This document shows, piece by piece, positions 39,701 through 50,200 of a stretch of DNA of 64,000 bases. The position numbers were made by a program, and so were the translations under genes. This stretch comes from Eopsaltria australis (Eukaryota > Chordata > Aves > Passeriformes > Petroicidae). The stretch is taken from positions 1 to 64,000 of the forward strand of contig JAVTVJ010001385.1 of NCBI GenBank assembly GCA_034509425.1, written 5' to 3'. The first letter of the stretch is position 1. Every line of letters starts with the position of its first letter. The notes beneath the pieces were generated by a model, which had not been told where the DNA came from, did no database searches, and worked only from the letters and a program-made list of their open reading frames with translations.

Positions 39701-41760
39701 AGAGTTTTACGTCAGATTTAACTGGGAACACACCAGGAGTCACCATGACAAAGCCTTAAAGGCACAAGGTAAGATTCCTGCTATATAAAAGAGTAGAATC
39801 TGGACCTTTTACAAACCCCTACCCATAGAAAAGAGCAAATTTCAACTGGAGAATCAGCCAAAGCACCAAGGAAAAAGTACACTGAGGAGCAACGTCACTA
39901 TCGTGTCTGTGTGAATTCCAGAGTTCCTCAGGGGATATTTGTCTCTACAGATATTTTACGAGGCTAGGAAAAGCATGTTTATGACTGGAGTGTGTGTTTT
40001 ATAGACGGACCATACAGCTACTGCACACTAAGCAGCAAGAGCTGCGTTGTATAAAGGTACTTACAGTTCCAGATTGTTATGTGATACTTGACTTAGCCAA
40101 GCCTGTGCCTTCGGGGAGATGTTTCTAGGGGAATAAATGCCCTCAGCAGAGGTACAGCTCCGTGCAGCACATCAGCCCTGCTGTGCCTGCTTCCAGAGAA
40201 CCACCCCGAGCCCAAATGTGATCTGCTGTGTGTGTCTGTGCTTCGAAAGCCTCATGTTTCACTTCACACTCGGAGCCACTGAGCCCTTGCTGTGCCTGGG
40301 GCATTCGCATTTGTTCCTCTGGGAAGGAGAGCTCAGAAACCATAAAAGGGTACAGATGATGCTCCGAGCATTTGTGCTGCCTGGCTTGTTGCCACTCAGT
40401 GTAAATGACTCCATCACAATCTCGGGAGGCACACAAAAGGTGTGTAATTAGAGCAATTTACTGATATTTGACTTTAAATCATGCTCCCCTAACAAGGACT
40501 GTCTTGAATTTACACCCTCCCAAGGCACACAGGTGGATGGGGAACACCTAAACAGCATTTACACGGGACACATCGGATTTCTCTGTACCAAACTTCACAA
40601 AATCTTCTTCCTCTGGGTACCTGATTTATCTGGAGGTGCAGAAATTGCTGTAAATTCAGAAACTCGGAGAATGCCGTCAGTGAGAGGTACAGGATCCGTA
40701 TCAGAGCCATGTATATGTAAGATTCTGCGTGAGCCTGGCTGTGCTGTGCAGCTTGTGTATCACTTGTGTCACCACAGCATCCGAGAGCTTCTCACCTTCC
40801 CGGGCAGGAGCTGTAAAGCAATGAAGTGACAATTTTCCCTACTATAGTTGGGAGCGATGTAGCAAGACACTGAGACTCAGGTTCATGTTTGAATACTTCC
40901 GAGTTAGTTGAAGAAATTCTGTTGCAAAGCCAGACCTGGAGCGATTTCCCTAAAATCCCGAGATGCTCACTTCAAAGCGAGGAAATGACTGGAGAATCTG
41001 AAGACAAGTCAGTGTCCTGACCACAAATACCATCTCCACTGGAATACTCGAGCCATCAAGGCACCTTTCAAATTGAAGGCTGTGCAAACTGTACCTGGAT
41101 TGCAATAAGCCTTCGTGCAAATCCCCTTATATTTGCATGCACAACACGGTATTTTATTACTGTTTTAACTGACACTTCTAAGCCCTCAAAACTAGTAAGG
41201 GGAAAAACGAACTCATTTTAAAACAGCAGGGTAAGCTCTCTCTCTGCCCACCAGTTGGTACAATTCTCCCACAACGTGCTGAGCTGCTGCCTCCTTCCAG
41301 TGTAGTAAGTTTGAGTGTATGGGCCTCAGTTGGTCAATGCAGGTCTCCTGGCAAAGATGAGAATGGCTCAGGTAAGGCTGGTTCACTGTCAGCACTAACA
41401 CCGCATTTATCAGTGACATTTGGTGCTGGAAGGACCTCAGACCAGAAGTGTGAATTGTCACTTCAGCAAAGACATTGCCTTTAAAAATCAGGTCTAAGTC
41501 GTATTGGACAGCTGAAACCTCCTTGCTGGGGCTCATCAGCTACTTCTGACAGTGCTGGCTCAGCTGACCCACAGAATCTCTCCTTCCCCATTCCACTTCC
41601 AACTCTCTGGATTCAGATTCTGGAGAGAAACAGACAAGAAAAGGACCGAGTTCTTAACCCCCCTGGAGAGTCTCTGATGTGTTAAAAAAACAAAGAACTG
41701 AAGAGGCTCATGTGAAACAGACTTACATGGAGAGCACTTCAAGTCATCAGAGGGCTTACT
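33733..41760. other. gene-free stretch upstream of the CpG island
   Basis: About 8 kb with no recognised exon, RNA gene or dispersed repeat. The longest nearby frame (33994-34536, -, 180 codons) has no known domain and crosses ordinary-looking DNA. The AT-rich parts at 37780-38110 and 39540-39700 may be regulatory, but conservation cannot be judged from one sequence. Confidence 0.55.
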
Positions 41761-41932
41761 GAATCCTAGAATCATTTTGATTGGGAAAGGCCTCTGCGAT
41801 CATCAGATCTAACTGTTCACCAGCACTCCCATGCTCACCACTGAACCTTGTCCCTAAGTGCCACATCTGCGGTTTTAAATGCCTCCAGCGATGGTGACTT
41901 CACCCCTTCCCCGGCAATCCTGTGTCTGCAAA
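41761..41932 (-). mobile_element. CR1 LINE 3'-end fragment, antisense
   Basis: GAATCCTAGAATCATTTTGA, followed by GGGAAAGGCCTCTGCGATCATC, then TGTCCCTAAGTGCCACATCT and TTTTAAATGCCTCCAGCGATGGTGACT, follows the reverse complement of the avian CR1 3' region, whose sense strand ends in ATTCTATGATTCT-type repeats. The element is therefore on the - strand and truncated at its 5' end, as CR1 copies usually are. It is clearly diverged, so old. It lies only about 150 bp before the CpG island starts. Confidence 0.85.
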
Positions 41933-42767
41933 GCAAAGCTGACCCCACCAAGTCAAACAAGAGCCAGGATCGCAGCTTGAACAGCCCTAATATCCCTAAC
42001 TGCACCTGACCTCCGGCCATCTGTGTGCGGTGGGACTGAGGCTCCATCCGAGGCCGTGTTTCATCACTCACTCAGAGGCTGTTCTGCCTGTTGGCAGCGC
42101 AGTGCCCTGGCCCGGGGCAGTGACGGGGGTCCGCACTGCTGGCCGCGGTGAGCCGGGCCGCCCCCAGCTGTCCCCGGGATGGAGCTGGGGAGGGTCCCAC
42201 TAAAAACAGCGGCCCAGGGGCTGCTGCTGTGCTGGGACCCCCGGCGGGCTCGGGGCCGCTCCTGCACCGGGGCACAGTGTGCGGGGAGCTGCTCAGAGCA
42301 CCCCGCCTGCCCCGGGGTGCCAGCCCTGCCTTGTCCCTCCTGGCCTCGGAGCAATCCCCCGTGTCCCCGCCCCAAACAGGCCCCTTCGGCCGCGGGGAAG
42401 GGGGCAGGAGGAGCACGGCTGCCGCATCCAGGGGCAGCCCCAGGCACTTCGCGGCTCGCCCTTCCCGGCGATTTATTTTGGGCGCTGCCGAGCGGGGCCG
42501 GGCTCCAAGGGGCGCCGGCTGCATCGGGTTTCTCCCTCCCCCGACGGCGGCCCCGGCAGAGGAAGTTTTGCCCCGCCGAGAAGAACGGGGCGAGGGATAG
42601 AGGGGGCGGGACCCGCCGCTCTGTAGCACAGGTGAGGGAGCTCTGGCTGCTCTTGGGGGTCCCCTCCTGCCCCCCGAGGGCGATGGAGGACGGGAGGGAG
42701 GGGGTGAGCGCCGTCCCACGCCCCAGGGCAGAGCAGCAGGGCTGGCACAGGCTCTGCGTGTTCCCAG

Positions 42768-42872
42768 CTAAGGGAATCCGATCCCCTCTTTGCCCCCGTG
42801 CCCCCCGTTAACGGGAACCCGATCCCCCCTTTGCCCCCCGTTAACGGGAACCCAATCCCCCTTTGCCCCCAT
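42768..42872. repeat. 33-bp tandem repeat with MYB-type palindromes
   Basis: Three copies of a 33-bp-class unit (TTAACGGGAACCCGATCC then CCCTTTGCCCCC) lie in the CpG island. The first, degenerate copy begins near 42768. The two better copies carry CCCGTTAACGGG, a perfect 12-bp palindrome, with GTTAAC starting at 42807 and 42840. Each palindrome holds two inverted TAACGG elements, which match the MYB consensus YAACNG. Factor binding is inference. Confidence 0.85.
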
Positions 42873-43256
42873 GCCCCGGCCGGCGCTTTGCGCTCCCGCG
42901 ATGGCAGCAACAGGCTGCGGGGCCCGGGCCCGGAGGGGCCCTGCGGTACGGGAGTGGGAGCGGCTCCCCAAAGCGGGGACAGTCCGGCTCCGGCCGTGGG
43001 GCATCGCTCCGTCGCTGGAGGGCAGCGGGATGCGCGTCGCCCCCCCTCTCCCCCGTAGCGTTTAATAGAGCCCCGGTGCGGGTGATGGGGAGGGGGATGC
43101 GCGGGGCCGGGGGGATGGAGCTGCCCCCTCCAGTCCCCCTCGCTGCCGCGAGCGTAAACCTGCCGCCTCTTCTGCAGTGACGGGGACTCGCGTCCTCCTC
43201 CTCCTCCTATCCGCGGCTGCAGCTCTGCTGCTCCATCCCATTATTATTAGGGGAGG

Positions 43257-43754
43257 ATGCGAAAAGAGAAAAACCCAAACCCAACACACTCAAGGAAACC
43301 ACCTCCCCCAAGTCACGGCACCCCCCTCCCCTCGGTCGGAGGGACTTGCAGGACCAGCTGCGCTTCCCTGGCCCTGGGGAGGGGAGGCAGAGCCGGGGAG
43401 GCGGGGGAAGGAGGGGGCCGGGGCCAGGCAGACACAGGGAAGATCGCTTTTGTCTCCGGCACGGCGAGCGGCGCAGGGGCTCGGTGCTGCGGCTGCCGGA
43501 GCCCCCCGCTCCCCGCTCCGCTCCCGCAGGCACCGCGGCGGCGCCGCCGGGCTCCGAGGCTCCGCGCCGGGGAGCGGGCAGCTCGCCGGCTCCTCATTTC
43601 CTTCCCCCTCCCCTTCTCTCGGTGTTATTTCTGCCTTTTCGGCGTGGAGGTTCCCCCACACGCACGCACGCTGCCCCCCACCCGAGGTTTCTTTGGGTCC
43701 AGCCGGAATTCGCGCCGCTCCCGGGGATTTTCCCACCCAAGCTGGGGTCTATGA
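43257..43754 (+). other. upstream ORF overlapping the FGF13 start codon
   Basis: A 165-codon frame begins with a true ATG at 43257 (A at -3, C at +4) and ends with the TGA at 43752-43754. That stop overlaps the FGF13 ATG at 43751 in the arrangement ATGA. There is no other ATG on this strand between 43260 and 43750. The translation is rich in R, P, G and S and has no recognisable domain, as expected of GC-rich leader DNA, so a real protein is doubtful. If transcripts start upstream of 43257, this frame would sit in the 5' leader and could restrain FGF13 1Y translation. If they start downstream, it is irrelevant. Confidence 0.4.
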
Positions 43755-43799
43755 GCGGGAAGGTGATCAAGCCCAAAGAAGAAAAAGATGCTTCCAAGG
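43751..43799 (+). CDS. FGF13: FGF13 (FHF2) alternative first coding exon 1Y
   Basis: The 49 coding bases encode MSGKVIKPKEEKDASK plus the first base of the next codon, followed at once by the donor GGTAAGG (AAGG|GTAAGG, intron from 43800). This peptide is the N-terminus of the FGF13 1Y (VY) isoform, where the next residue is V encoded across the junction with exon 1V; the leftover G fits that phase. FGF13 is a non-secreted FGF-homologous factor. Its beta-trefoil core, absent here, binds the C-terminal tail of voltage-gated sodium channels, and it also stabilises microtubules in developing neurons. The alternative N-termini set localisation and channel modulation; this one is basic, charged and lacks a signal peptide. 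The start is supported by protein identity and by being the first ATG after 43257, although its context (T at -3) is weak. Reading through the donor meets a stop after eight codons, confirming that splicing is needed. Partial: all other exons lie outside the window. Confidence 0.93.
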
Positions 43800-44610
43800 G
43801 TAAGGCAGCGCAGCCGCCCCGATAAGCGGCTCGTTCCCCGGCCCCAGCGCGGACAGCCCGACCTTACCGGGCCGGGCGGGGGGTGCAGCTCCGGGGGCAG
43901 CCCCGGTTCGGGGTCCCCGGCTAGGGAGGGAGCGGCGCCCGCTGTGCTCGGCGTGCGGGGCGCTGCACCGGCACCCCGGCACGGCTGCGGGGGCCCGCTC
44001 AATGCGGCACCGGCGGCATCGGGGCCCCCCCGTTCCCCGCCGGGGAGGGGGCGGCTCCCGGCCGGGCCGGGAGTGCTCGGCGCTGCGGCGGCCCCGACCC
44101 CAGCCCCGGCCCCGGCCCCGGCTCCGGCCGAAGCGAGCGGGGCGGGGAGGCATCGCCATGGAGACGGGAGCCGGGGCACCTCCGAGGCCGGGGGGACCCT
44201 GGCCGGCACTGGGCACGGGGGGCTTCCCCGGCCCGGTTCGGCCCGGGCCCCGCGGCTCTGGGGCGTGTGAGGGCGGCTGCCCGCGCCGGGGGCACGGCCG
44301 GGGCTGCGGCGGCCGCGGGGTCCCTGTCAGGGTCCCTGCTGGGGTGTGAGGGTCCCTCCCGGGGAGTGGGATCCCTATCGGGGTCCCTGCCGAGGTGCGG
44401 GATCCCTGTCAGGGTCCCTGTCTGGATGCGGGTCCCCATCGGGCTCCCTGCCGGGCGCAGTGCCCGCCCGGGGGGCGCACAGGTGGCGGTGTCCCCCCGG
44501 CCCCATCCCCGCTCGGGCTCGGTGTGGCTCGGAGCGGTGACCCCGGGTGCTGCCCCGGACAGCGGGGGAGGATCCCGGGGGGGCTGTGGGCCGGGCCTCC
44601 CGCAGGATCA
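43800..44610 (+). other. FGF13: start of the FGF13 1Y intron, inside the CpG island
   Basis: The intron begins GTAAGGCAGC. Its first 800 bases are still CpG-rich with GC boxes and CG-rich simple stretches, so promoter elements may extend past the exon. Frames on both strands here (43625-44209 on -, 43788-44270 on +, 43999-44439 on -) are consequences of GC richness, not genes. Confidence 0.8.
44317..44457. repeat. degenerate 31-bp GGGTCCCT minisatellite
   Basis: Several copies of a GGGATCCCTGTCAGGGTCCC-like unit are seen. The clearest start at 44368, 44399 and 44430 (31 bp apart), with a more diverged pair before them from 44317. It lies at the 3' edge of the CpG island in the first intron, about 520 bp after the FGF13 donor. 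Confidence 0.8.
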
Positions 44611-47076
44611 AAATCTACAAATCTACAAATCTACTCCTTTTGTACTAGTTCTGTAAAACGGAGTGGGACACTTCCCTGTCGTTTACTTTTTTAGCAGCCT
44701 GAGAGGCCGAATCAAAACAATTCAGCCTTTCTATTCTGTTCTTCATGAAAAGCTTTTTTGGTTTCGTGATTTTGAAAGTTTATGTTTAACACTTTGGACA
44801 TTTTTTTTTGGGTTTGTTTTTTTTTTTATTTTAATGTGAGTTTTTTCCCAACTGTCTCCCTTTCCTACTATGTTCTGTCTTACGTCCAGATCCTTGGCGT
44901 TTGCATCACATTTTTTTTTCTCAGCAACACAATCAACTTCACTACTCAGATGCATTGCAAAACCTTACTTTTTTCTAGATAAATACGTTTTGCCTTTACG
45001 TTATATTCTTTGAAGTTGAGTTGGTTTTGATTTTCTTTCATGGTGGCCTTATTCACTAAACTGCTCTTTAAATAATTTATTAAGCAGCGCAGAACAAAAG
45101 ATTCCTGCCTTTCTGAGGAACTATTTTGCATGATTTAGAACCGTGCTATAGTCGTAAACAAAAAGAAATTGCTGTACTTGTGCTGTGCTTGCCTGAAAGC
45201 TTGTTTTTTAAAATCAAGCTTATGTGTTCCATTTTGTGCTATGATTACAAGTTCTAATGACACACTTCATGTCTGAAATCGCCTGTGTACGGGCACGTTT
45301 CTGAGCAGTGGGACAAAGGCATTTGTGTGCTGTTAGTGAGTCAGTGATGCCTGAGACGTGCGAGGCTCTGATGTCAGCGCTGACAGGGTAGCAGAAGGTG
45401 AATATTCTGAGGCTCCCGAGAAAAGCAGTTGATGCTGATATTCGGCTTCCAGGAGACGCTGCTACGCTCTGTGAGCACATGTAAAACTTTCTGTGCTATC
45501 ACCGAGGCAGTTTTAGGTGCAGCAGGAGGAGCTCGTACGTGTGCGAGGTGCTTTTGAGTCATGGTTAGCACCTGTGAAATGCCTTTTAGAGAGGCTCCGG
45601 GGACCGTGAGGAGTTAATATTTACTAGCTCATCCTCAGGCTTCGTGGCTGTCTTTAGCCTCTTGAGTTGTAGACAAGAATAGGAAATGTTTTTTCCTCTG
45701 AACCACCTGAATTCCCTTTCTGTGATTAAAAGTGTTAATACTCTTAAATGAGAATGTTGAATTTGGCTCCAGCCATAGTAAATGTAGGCAGTGATGGGTG
45801 GGTTTTTGATTAGTTTTTTTGGTTTGGTTGGGTTTTTTTATACAATAATACAGTAATTTGCCTGGAAAGGGTGGGATACCATTTCCTGCATGTTTCTGCA
45901 GCTGTACTGTGGCACTAGGGTCCTGAGAGACCATGTTCTTGAGCTAGTTAACCCTTCTTTCAAAGAACAATCTAATCATGTTTTCTATGCGAGTATTTTA
46001 TAGTGGTGGTAGTTCATGTACCCGCATTCTGTAAGGTAACATGATGTAGATTGAAATCCTGCTGTAAATGCAGGTGTCCTGGGGTTATATTTGCCTAGTA
46101 AATGTGGAATATTTCTCAGTGAGAGCAGTGTCAGCTTTTCGTGCTCCTGGAGCTTTCTTGAGCGTTGCAGGGCCATGCAGGAGGTGGAACTTTGCTGTGG
46201 TTCTCTACAGAACTTGGGGAGGGCCATGCTCAGCCCAAGGGTAGGAGCTTCTCTGTGTAACTTCTTGAAAGACACTTCCTTCAACCTGCTTTTGGGGTGG
46301 GTCTTTTTAGGAAAAACTGATTTATACAGAACCTTGAAAGGCTGTGGATTTTGATGGGAATAAGCACAATCCATAGCAAACACTTACTGCCTTGCAGTGG
46401 TTGTTTGCAGTTAAATTGCCCTGTCGGAAAGTCTGTGGTGGTGTCAGTGGAGTTCTGCAGGTGTTGCAGAAGTATCACAATATATGTTTAATTAAAATAG
46501 TTGGAGTTTTTTCACTCCTTTCCTGAAGCCAAAGAGGAAAGTAACTGCTTGCTTTAGAGTGTGTTGGGCCCACTTGTAAGTGCTGCCTAGAAAACCCAGC
46601 GATGACTGTGTTTTGTTCAATATCTGGTTGCTTTTAAAAGTGGCTGTGGATGTTTGAGAATTATCTGTCCTAATCTGAGTAAAGATCATGGATTAACAGA
46701 GTGAAGTCAGGGATGTGCACCTTTACTTTCTGCAAGATGCTGCCTTAGCTGGGAGTGTATACCTATAAGATTATGGCAGATTATGGCATTGATTTCCCCC
46801 CTTCTCCATTTTTTTCAGGCTGTGTTAGAGTTAGGCAGGTGCAGGGTGCTGTGAGCCCAGGTGAGTTTCCAGCTGCTTCCCAAAGGCAGGGTGGCAGCAC
46901 TGCTGCTGCTCCAGCGTGGAGGCTGTTGGTGGTGGTGAGCAGCTGGTTCCAGAGAGCAGCCTGTCCCCTCTGGGTTGGCTTCATCACGGGGATGTGTCCC
47001 TGTCTCTCCTCACTGTGCCCTGTTTCCAGGGTTGGCAGGACTGCGAGGATCTGGAGAAGAACAGCTCAGCATCCTG
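44611..47076 (+). other. FGF13: FGF13 intron, T-rich then mixed
   Basis: After the CpG island the intron turns AT-rich at once. Poly-T stretches lie at about 44800-44830 and TTTGTT-like runs follow; a second T/G-rich tract is at 45800-45840. No exon is recognised; in particular I see no coding sequence for FGF13 exon 1V. Frames found here are short. Confidence 0.7.
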
Positions 47077-47280
47077 CAGTGGTCACTGATGGCTGGGAGC
47101 AGCTCAGGAGATGCTCTGGGTGCATTACCAGCACAGCAATGGTCACTGATGGCTGGGAGCAGCTCAGGAGATGCTCTGGGTGCATTCCCAGCACAGCAAT
47201 GGTCACTGATGGCTGGGAGCAGCTCTCCTTGGGGCAGCTCTGTGCTCAGGAGATGCCTGGGTGCATTCCCAGCTCAGCAG
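47077..47280. repeat. 60-bp minisatellite, about 3 copies
   Basis: GGTCACTGATGGCTGGGAGC occurs at 47081, 47141 and 47201. The first two 60-bp units are almost identical, and the third has an insertion after AGCTC. Because 60 is divisible by three, a 260-codon frame (46755-47537, +) runs through it with a 20-residue repeat (TDGWEQL...). That frame is best explained by the array and lacks any known domain. Confidence 0.93.
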
Positions 47281-50200
47281 AACAGTTCCCACCAGGCAGG
47301 TTCTTGTCCTGTCCCAGAGCTCCTGTGCCAGAGCCTCGGGTGTGCCAGGGCAGGGCACTTCCCCGGAAAGTTTTTGCGTCTCACTTTGAGAACAGTACAT
47401 GGAGTATCCCTAGCAGTCCTTGGGGCTGTACCAACATGTCCTATTTTGCATTAAATATTTTTTATCTTTTATTTGGGAGTGAACTGTGGACCAGTAGGAG
47501 AATACTGGACATTGAAAAGGGAGCTGAGACATGCTGAAAGCCCTGTGCTTTGGACCAGGGCCTTAGAGAGCTCGTGTTGTCTGGTGTTACTGCCAGACTC
47601 TTTCCAGAGGCTGCTGTGCAATTTGTGTGGTTCCTCTGAGCAAAGTCAAGAGCTGGAGCAGAGAGTCTGAGACTAAATCTGAGGAATGGATTCATCTGCT
47701 TTTTTTTTTTTTTTTACTTTAGGGATTATGTACTTTTGGCTTCCCCATCAAAGCAGATGCAGGGGGATCTTTTCCTGTCACCTTGCTGTCACTACAAGGA
47801 ACTTGGATAGCTTTGTCCAAAAGTCTGATAACCCCAGCCATAAGCAGGGAGAAAATGCAGAGTGTATTTTCTTCTGCAGAAAGCAAAATAGGAGCATTTT
47901 TGAAGCTGAAAGCTTCTAATATGAGGAGACTATATTGTAATAGTGATAGCAACAGTGAAGACTTTGGAAATACAGGTACTATTCTAATTCAGTGACAGCA
48001 GAAAACAAAGCACTTAGAGAAATCACTTGGCAGGAAAAATAGAAGTCAGAATTTTGAGGTATGTATTACTGCTTTTCCTGGCTTTATAGGAATATAGCAT
48101 AATGCAGCTTGTGATTGAAAGGTCTGGAGAAAAGTAGACAAAAATAAAGAAGCTGATCTCAACAGTTATATTTCTATAGTACTGAATCATGAGAAAGTAA
48201 CTTACTTCAGGGTCTGAGGAGGAGCAGCATGTAAGCTGACCACGTCTTGGTCTGAGTCCACAGAATCAAAATTAGCAGCAAATGCAGACCCGGGTGAGAA
48301 GGGGGAAGGGAGCACGGTGCTAACAGCCTCCAGTGCTGCTTGGCCAGCTCGGGTCACAGGCAGGGCACTTCTTTGTCTTTTTGTCAGAAATTTGGGTGCC
48401 AACTCTTTCGCATTTCAGACCAAGAGCCCCACCAAACTTCAGCAGCAGCTGCAGTTTAGGATATGAACTTGAGGATCTGTTCAGGCAGATGCTTGCCAGG
48501 AGCAGATTGGGTCTTTTTGTGGTCAGTTAGTGCTATTGACTTACACATCAGAACTTGTGTTTATATTATGAACATTTAATGACACCAAAGAGTGAGTATT
48601 AAACACAACGCTTTTGTTTTGTTCACTTCACACTAGAAATCTCTGAGCCTCCTGTCTGAGATTGCAGATCCACTTTGAATAGATGCCTGAATCGCCCACT
48701 GGAAAGCGACAGCCAAACTCTGGGCCATGACCCCTGCCATCCTGGGCATTAATGCTGCAGGTTGCAATAGATGCTCAGTGCTTGGCTGAGGTACTGATCC
48801 ATTCAGAATTCGCATTGACACCAGTGTGAGTTCTCTGTGTCTGTCTGTGGCATTGCCTCTGATTAGTGGGTGGTTGTTAATGTGCCCATGCTTGGAATAT
48901 TTACAGTAACTGCCTCCTGTTATGACTCATTATCTGGGACTGGCTTCGGTACCACAAACGACAGTAACTCTTCATAAAAGAAACATCCTTCCCTCTCAAT
49001 CCCAAGACAGTGGCCCCTCACATATGTTGATGAAACGTCAGCAACTAAAAAGCAGCCTTGAGCTCAAAATGCCAGCACATTCATGCTGATGCTCTTTGAT
49101 GATTTCCAGTGTTGAAATCCACAGCAAGGCAGGGTTTTCAGGGACAAGCTCCACACTCTGGGGTTTGTTAGTGTTAGTTCTTGTGTGGCTGCTGTCCATG
49201 CCCAGAACTCGTGTTGTACAGAAGGTAGGAAAAGTCATCCTTTTTTTGCTTCTATAGGAAAACTTAATAATAGTTGCTTCTTGGCAGGTACCAAAGCTCA
49301 TCTTCAAAGGAAAAACTGTTGGGCAGATGAAGGTTGGAGGATGAGTAGCCCCAAAGAGCATTGCAGGGTGCTGCAAAGGGAGCAGCAGCAGCAGCCACGG
49401 CAGATGCATAAGGATTTGCATGGCTTGGGCTCTGGCATCTCTGGTCTGTGGCCACCCACAGCACACTGGAGACTTGTCACTAACTGTATTTGTGCCATTT
49501 ACTGAGATTTCCTGCAAGGTCTGGTCTTACCCTAGGCTTTGGGAATTGAATGCTGCAGGGTAGCCTTGGGTCAATGAATGTTCATTTTCTGCTTCCTTTC
49601 CTCATTGTGTGTTATTGCTTTAGAGTGTTGAGGAAGACACAGCTCCAGAGTTACATGAACCACTTCCTTAGGAGTGAAGACAGGGCACATCCTGTACCTC
49701 AGTCTCCTGCAAGCAGTGAACCCATGCTTTTATAAAATCCTCTGTAAATCCAGAGGTGTCCTGCGTGCAAACAAAACATTCGTAACTCCAGGAGGACAAG
49801 GTTCACATTCTAGAGAACCTCTAGCTGAGCATTTTCAGACCAGGATTTTTGTGTTTCTGTGTATTGGAGAGGAGCTGCCCTGTTGGTGGCTGGATGCTCT
49901 CACAGATTCTGTGGTTTCAGATCTCCTCTGTGGGAATGAAGATTTCTTAGCCATTCCTGTCCCTCTTAGCTGAGCCTGGCTCTAGGCCTTGTGTAGCCCA
50001 AACTGTTTTTCTTTCCTCAGCTATGTCATTTGACCTAACAAAATTCCCTGTTTTTCCCAAAACATGTCTTGGTCAAGCTTACATGAAAATGCATGTTAAA
50101 AACCAAAATGAGGCAACTGTGTTATGCATGTTATTTAGAACAATCTTTTTATTTTTGTATGTTGTATCTTAGGTGAAGGGTTTCCTTGAATTGCCTGGTC

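Larger units (their letters stand above)
42070..44610. promoter_or_regulatory. FGF13: CpG island carrying the FGF13 1Y promoter
   Basis: Composition changes sharply at about 42070-42100 from AT-rich DNA to very GC-rich, CpG-dense sequence, and changes back at about 44610. The island includes several GC boxes (for example GGGCGG at 42604-42609 and others near 44049 and 44138-44148) and no convincing TATA box, as expected of a dispersed-start promoter. The FGF13 1Y start codon lies inside it at 43751, so transcription must begin within the island, probably between about 42500 and 43700. The upstream half could serve a separate start, an antisense transcript or a non-coding first exon. The exact start site cannot be read from the sequence. 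Confidence 0.85.

Noticed and set aside
5297..41138. Octamer motifs ATGCAAAT/ATTTGCAT at 5297, 5726, 6167, 16367 and 41131
   Set aside because: About two are expected by chance in 64 kb. The few extra are weak evidence, and no clustering with other sites is seen beyond AT-rich context at 5.3-6.2 kb.
42072..42811. Long frames of 210-215 codons in the CpG island on both strands
   Set aside because: High GC content removes stop codons in several frames at once. The translations are low-complexity P/G/R/A-rich with no family match.
43625..44439. Frames of 146-194 codons flanking or covering the FGF13 exon
   Set aside because: These are GC-driven shadows. The only protein identity in this region is the 16-residue FGF13 N-terminus, in the + frame starting at 43751.
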